Assembly: GCF_901709675.1 (NCBI RefSeq)
Contig: NC_051102.1
Span: forward strand, 2,262,912 to 2,326,911
Direction: 5' to 3'
Length of the DNA stretch: 64,000 nt
Source of the DNA: Syngnathus acus
Lineage: Eukaryota; Chordata; Actinopteri; Syngnathiformes; Syngnathidae
Part shown: piece by piece, positions 61,790-64,000 of the stretch
Layout: each line of letters starts with the position of its first letter
Position numbering within the stretch: position 1 is the first letter of the stretch
Notes under the pieces: generated by a model
What the model was told of the DNA's origin: nothing
The model's input: the letters and a program-made list of their open reading frames with translations, nothing else
Databases searched by the model: none
Position numbers and translations under genes: made by a program

Positions 61790-63980
61790 AATGGATGGAT
61801 GGATGGATTATTTACCGAAATAGTATTAGATATTGTACGGTAGTAACACTTTAGCAATTCCCCATTCTGGCCGCCAGAGAGCGCTAGACTCCTGTGGTTT
61901 TGCGATAGCGTGTGTGTGAGTTTGTTTGTGTCATAAGATGCGTCCCGTACAAAATTTAAAAAGTTAACCAATAGCTGAAAAAGTGAAGTAGGCATGTTGA
62001 AGTCTGTGGAGTCACGCGTGTTTTAGATGTTTCCCTCCTCCAAGTTCTGAAGAAGTTGAAGTTAAAGAGGGAAACTATCTTGTGTACAGAGAAATATTTA
62101 TTTTTCTTATTTTGTCAAGTTATAAAATAGGTATTGTAAAGAATTGTACTCAGTACTCTACAGTGAGAGTACAATTTTGCCACCTCTGAATGAAGGTTTG
62201 ACTAAAAATGAAACTTAAGGTAAAGAAAGAGGAGGTAAGGAACACATATTAAGTCTCCAAATCATAGTAGTATTGCCAAACAATACATGATTTGAAAAAT
62301 AGCATAGAGTGTGCGAGATGAGGTCCTTAAGAAAACACCGACAGCCATGATGAAGTAGGAAAGAAGACAAAAGCTACTCCTGTCTCGTCACAGTAAAGCT
62401 CATCTGTTTGAAGAGGAGAAACGGGAGCTGGAGATCAAATTTGTGTTGTGGGGTAGTGATGAATGGTGCGACAGCAGAAAAAAGGGCTCAGGATGATGTT
62501 TCTCTTTAATAGCCTGATTGCTCAATTAATTCTGCCCGCTCGCCGCTTGGACCCTTTTAATGTAGAAGTGGCTCCATTTGCTGGCAGATTAGCAAAGACA
62601 CCGGCTGACAGTTTGCACTGCTCAAGGTATTTGGGAGGTCTAATTCATTCATAATGCCACAATGTGCCCCATCTATCATCTCAGCTTTTTCATCCGATAA
62701 CTTGCCGCTTGCTCCCTCTTCTCATTCCAGCCTGCTGGCTCCTTTGGGGCAGGTGGAGGGAGGTGTGTGTGTGTGTGCGTGTGTGGAGGGGGGGGTCAAA
62801 CGAAACTCTTGCTTTATGTGTGTGCATTTGTATCCACGCGCATGCATACATGCGAGTGAGTAATGCATGCGAGAAGATAGGAAGTGCGTGTTTGCAAGGT
62901 TGTGAGGTCATCAGCGTCTCTTCCACTGATGAATTATATGCAAGCAGGCAAAGAGAGTCAATTATCCAAAAGAGAAAAAAAAAAAAAACACGGCCGCCGC
63001 GCCTTCTGGCCCCAGGGTCCCTTTTCCAATTCAGATAGTGATTTTCCCGAAAATGTAGGGAAAAGAGCATGAAGGAGAGAGTTGGATGATGATGAGTTAA
63101 AAAAACAGAAAGAAAACGAATGAAACCCCCATCTGCACCTTTGTGTCCCCCTCCCACCCCGATGGAATCCAGAAGGCACAAAATGCAAAAGGCTATTATG
63201 AGGCCTTCAGAGCGCGCCAACGCCACTTATGATGGATGAGTGTGGGATTTAGAAAGGCCTCCTGTCAACCAGCAGCCTCCTCCCTCTCACGTGTGTCTTC
63301 GATCCAGTTCAACCGGCCGCTGGTTAGAAGAAATTTCTCATATATTGTGGTACTTCACACTCCTCACACAACATGACATAGGGAAAAAAAGAATGGTTAC
63401 CTTGAAATAAGTCAACATAAAACCAAAATGGTGATTTGTTTGTAAAATATCAACCATGCAAAATTTTAATCTAATAATAGTGTCGTGAAATACTGTAGGT
63501 ACAATGAGCGCAAGAATTATTCATTTGCAGCCACAAATATGTTCTCACAAAATAAAAATATGCAGCGATGAAACAGGTGTACATTTATTACATTACAAAT
63601 TAAAAAATTGTTGCCACTAATTAGGTACAACTTGTGCACGAAATGTTACAAAATAATTTGTGAAAATGAATGAAATGAAAATTTGCCCGACAGAAGAGGC
63701 CTACTTAATGAGACAAAAGCAAAGTGGATTTCACATTTTCTACAGCAACTCATGAAATCTGGAAGTGACTGTGTTCCAAATCACCGGTCCATCCTGGTCA
63801 AAGTGTTTATCTTTATCTTCACTTGCTTTTTATGGATCAATTTAATCTCTTGGACCCAACTGGTTTCAAACCATCAGAGAGAAAAGGGGATAATGTCTAA
63901 GCTCATAATTGGTGCACACAGCCAACAGTCTTGAACAGTTTTAAATCGGAAAGTCTATGGATGCCAAATGAAATACAATT
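61790..63980. other. Non-coding flank with possible conserved elements
   Basis: No exon is recognised. A short (TGGA)n lies at 61793-61809. The blocks 62505-62740 and 63165-63330 are unique, of balanced composition and rich in homeodomain-type cores (TTAATTC, CTAATTC, TTTAATG). They look like candidate conserved non-coding elements. The rest is AT-rich with short homopolymers. Confidence 0.35.
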
Positions 63981-64000
63981 AAGAAACGGTTCTTAAGTGA

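Noticed and set aside
62690-63226. 178-codon minus-strand open frame
   Set aside because: Low-complexity, with runs from poly-A and GT tracts, no recognisable domain and no splice support.

Overview
This is vertebrate nuclear DNA, almost certainly from a ray-finned (teleost) fish. Genes are split into many small exons with GT..AG introns, many under 150 bp. The encoded proteins are vertebrate families, and the spaces between genes are filled with teleost-type microsatellites, tRNA-derived SINEs, MITE-like DNA transposons and a truncated non-LTR retrotransposon. The narrower group (possibly a syngnathid or other compact percomorph) is a guess.

Seven protein genes can be reconstructed exon by exon. 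From left to right: ccdc24 (+, 8 coding exons, 360-9781, 347 aa); a tandem pair of them6-like thioesterase-superfamily genes (+, 12990-13663 and 16654-17411, 202 and 204 aa, two coding exons each); an mcoln3-like mucolipin channel (+, 12 coding exons, 19777-23114, 559 aa); gng12 (+, 44190-44528, 72 aa, with a probable non-coding first exon near 24.3 kb and a ~20 kb first intron); gadd45a (-, 4 exons, 53143-51062, 160 aa), convergent with gng12; and a GABA/betaine-class SLC6 transporter (+, 14 coding exons, 58225-61621, 582 aa).

The gng12/gadd45a tail-to-tail pair matches the arrangement at human 1p31. The gadd45a promoter keeps an octamer / CCAAT / octamer cluster like the one known upstream of mammalian GADD45A.

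The stretches without genes are the long ccdc24 introns, 18-19.7 kb, the 20 kb gng12 intron (24.3-44.2 kb), 46.5-50.4 kb, 53.4-57.3 kb and 61.8-64 kb. They hold repeats and a few unique-looking AT-rich blocks that could be conserved non-coding elements. The most striking repeat is a 1.6-kb DNA element at 11188-12802. It has perfect 29-bp terminal inverted repeats and carries 4.6 copies of a 251-bp tandem repeat. I saw no operon-like, CRISPR-like or other clearly undescribed multi-gene system. The genes are ordinary vertebrate genes with unrelated functions (ciliary/coiled-coil, lipid or acyl metabolism, endolysosomal channel, G-protein signalling, stress response, solute transport), and nothing suggests they act as one pathway.
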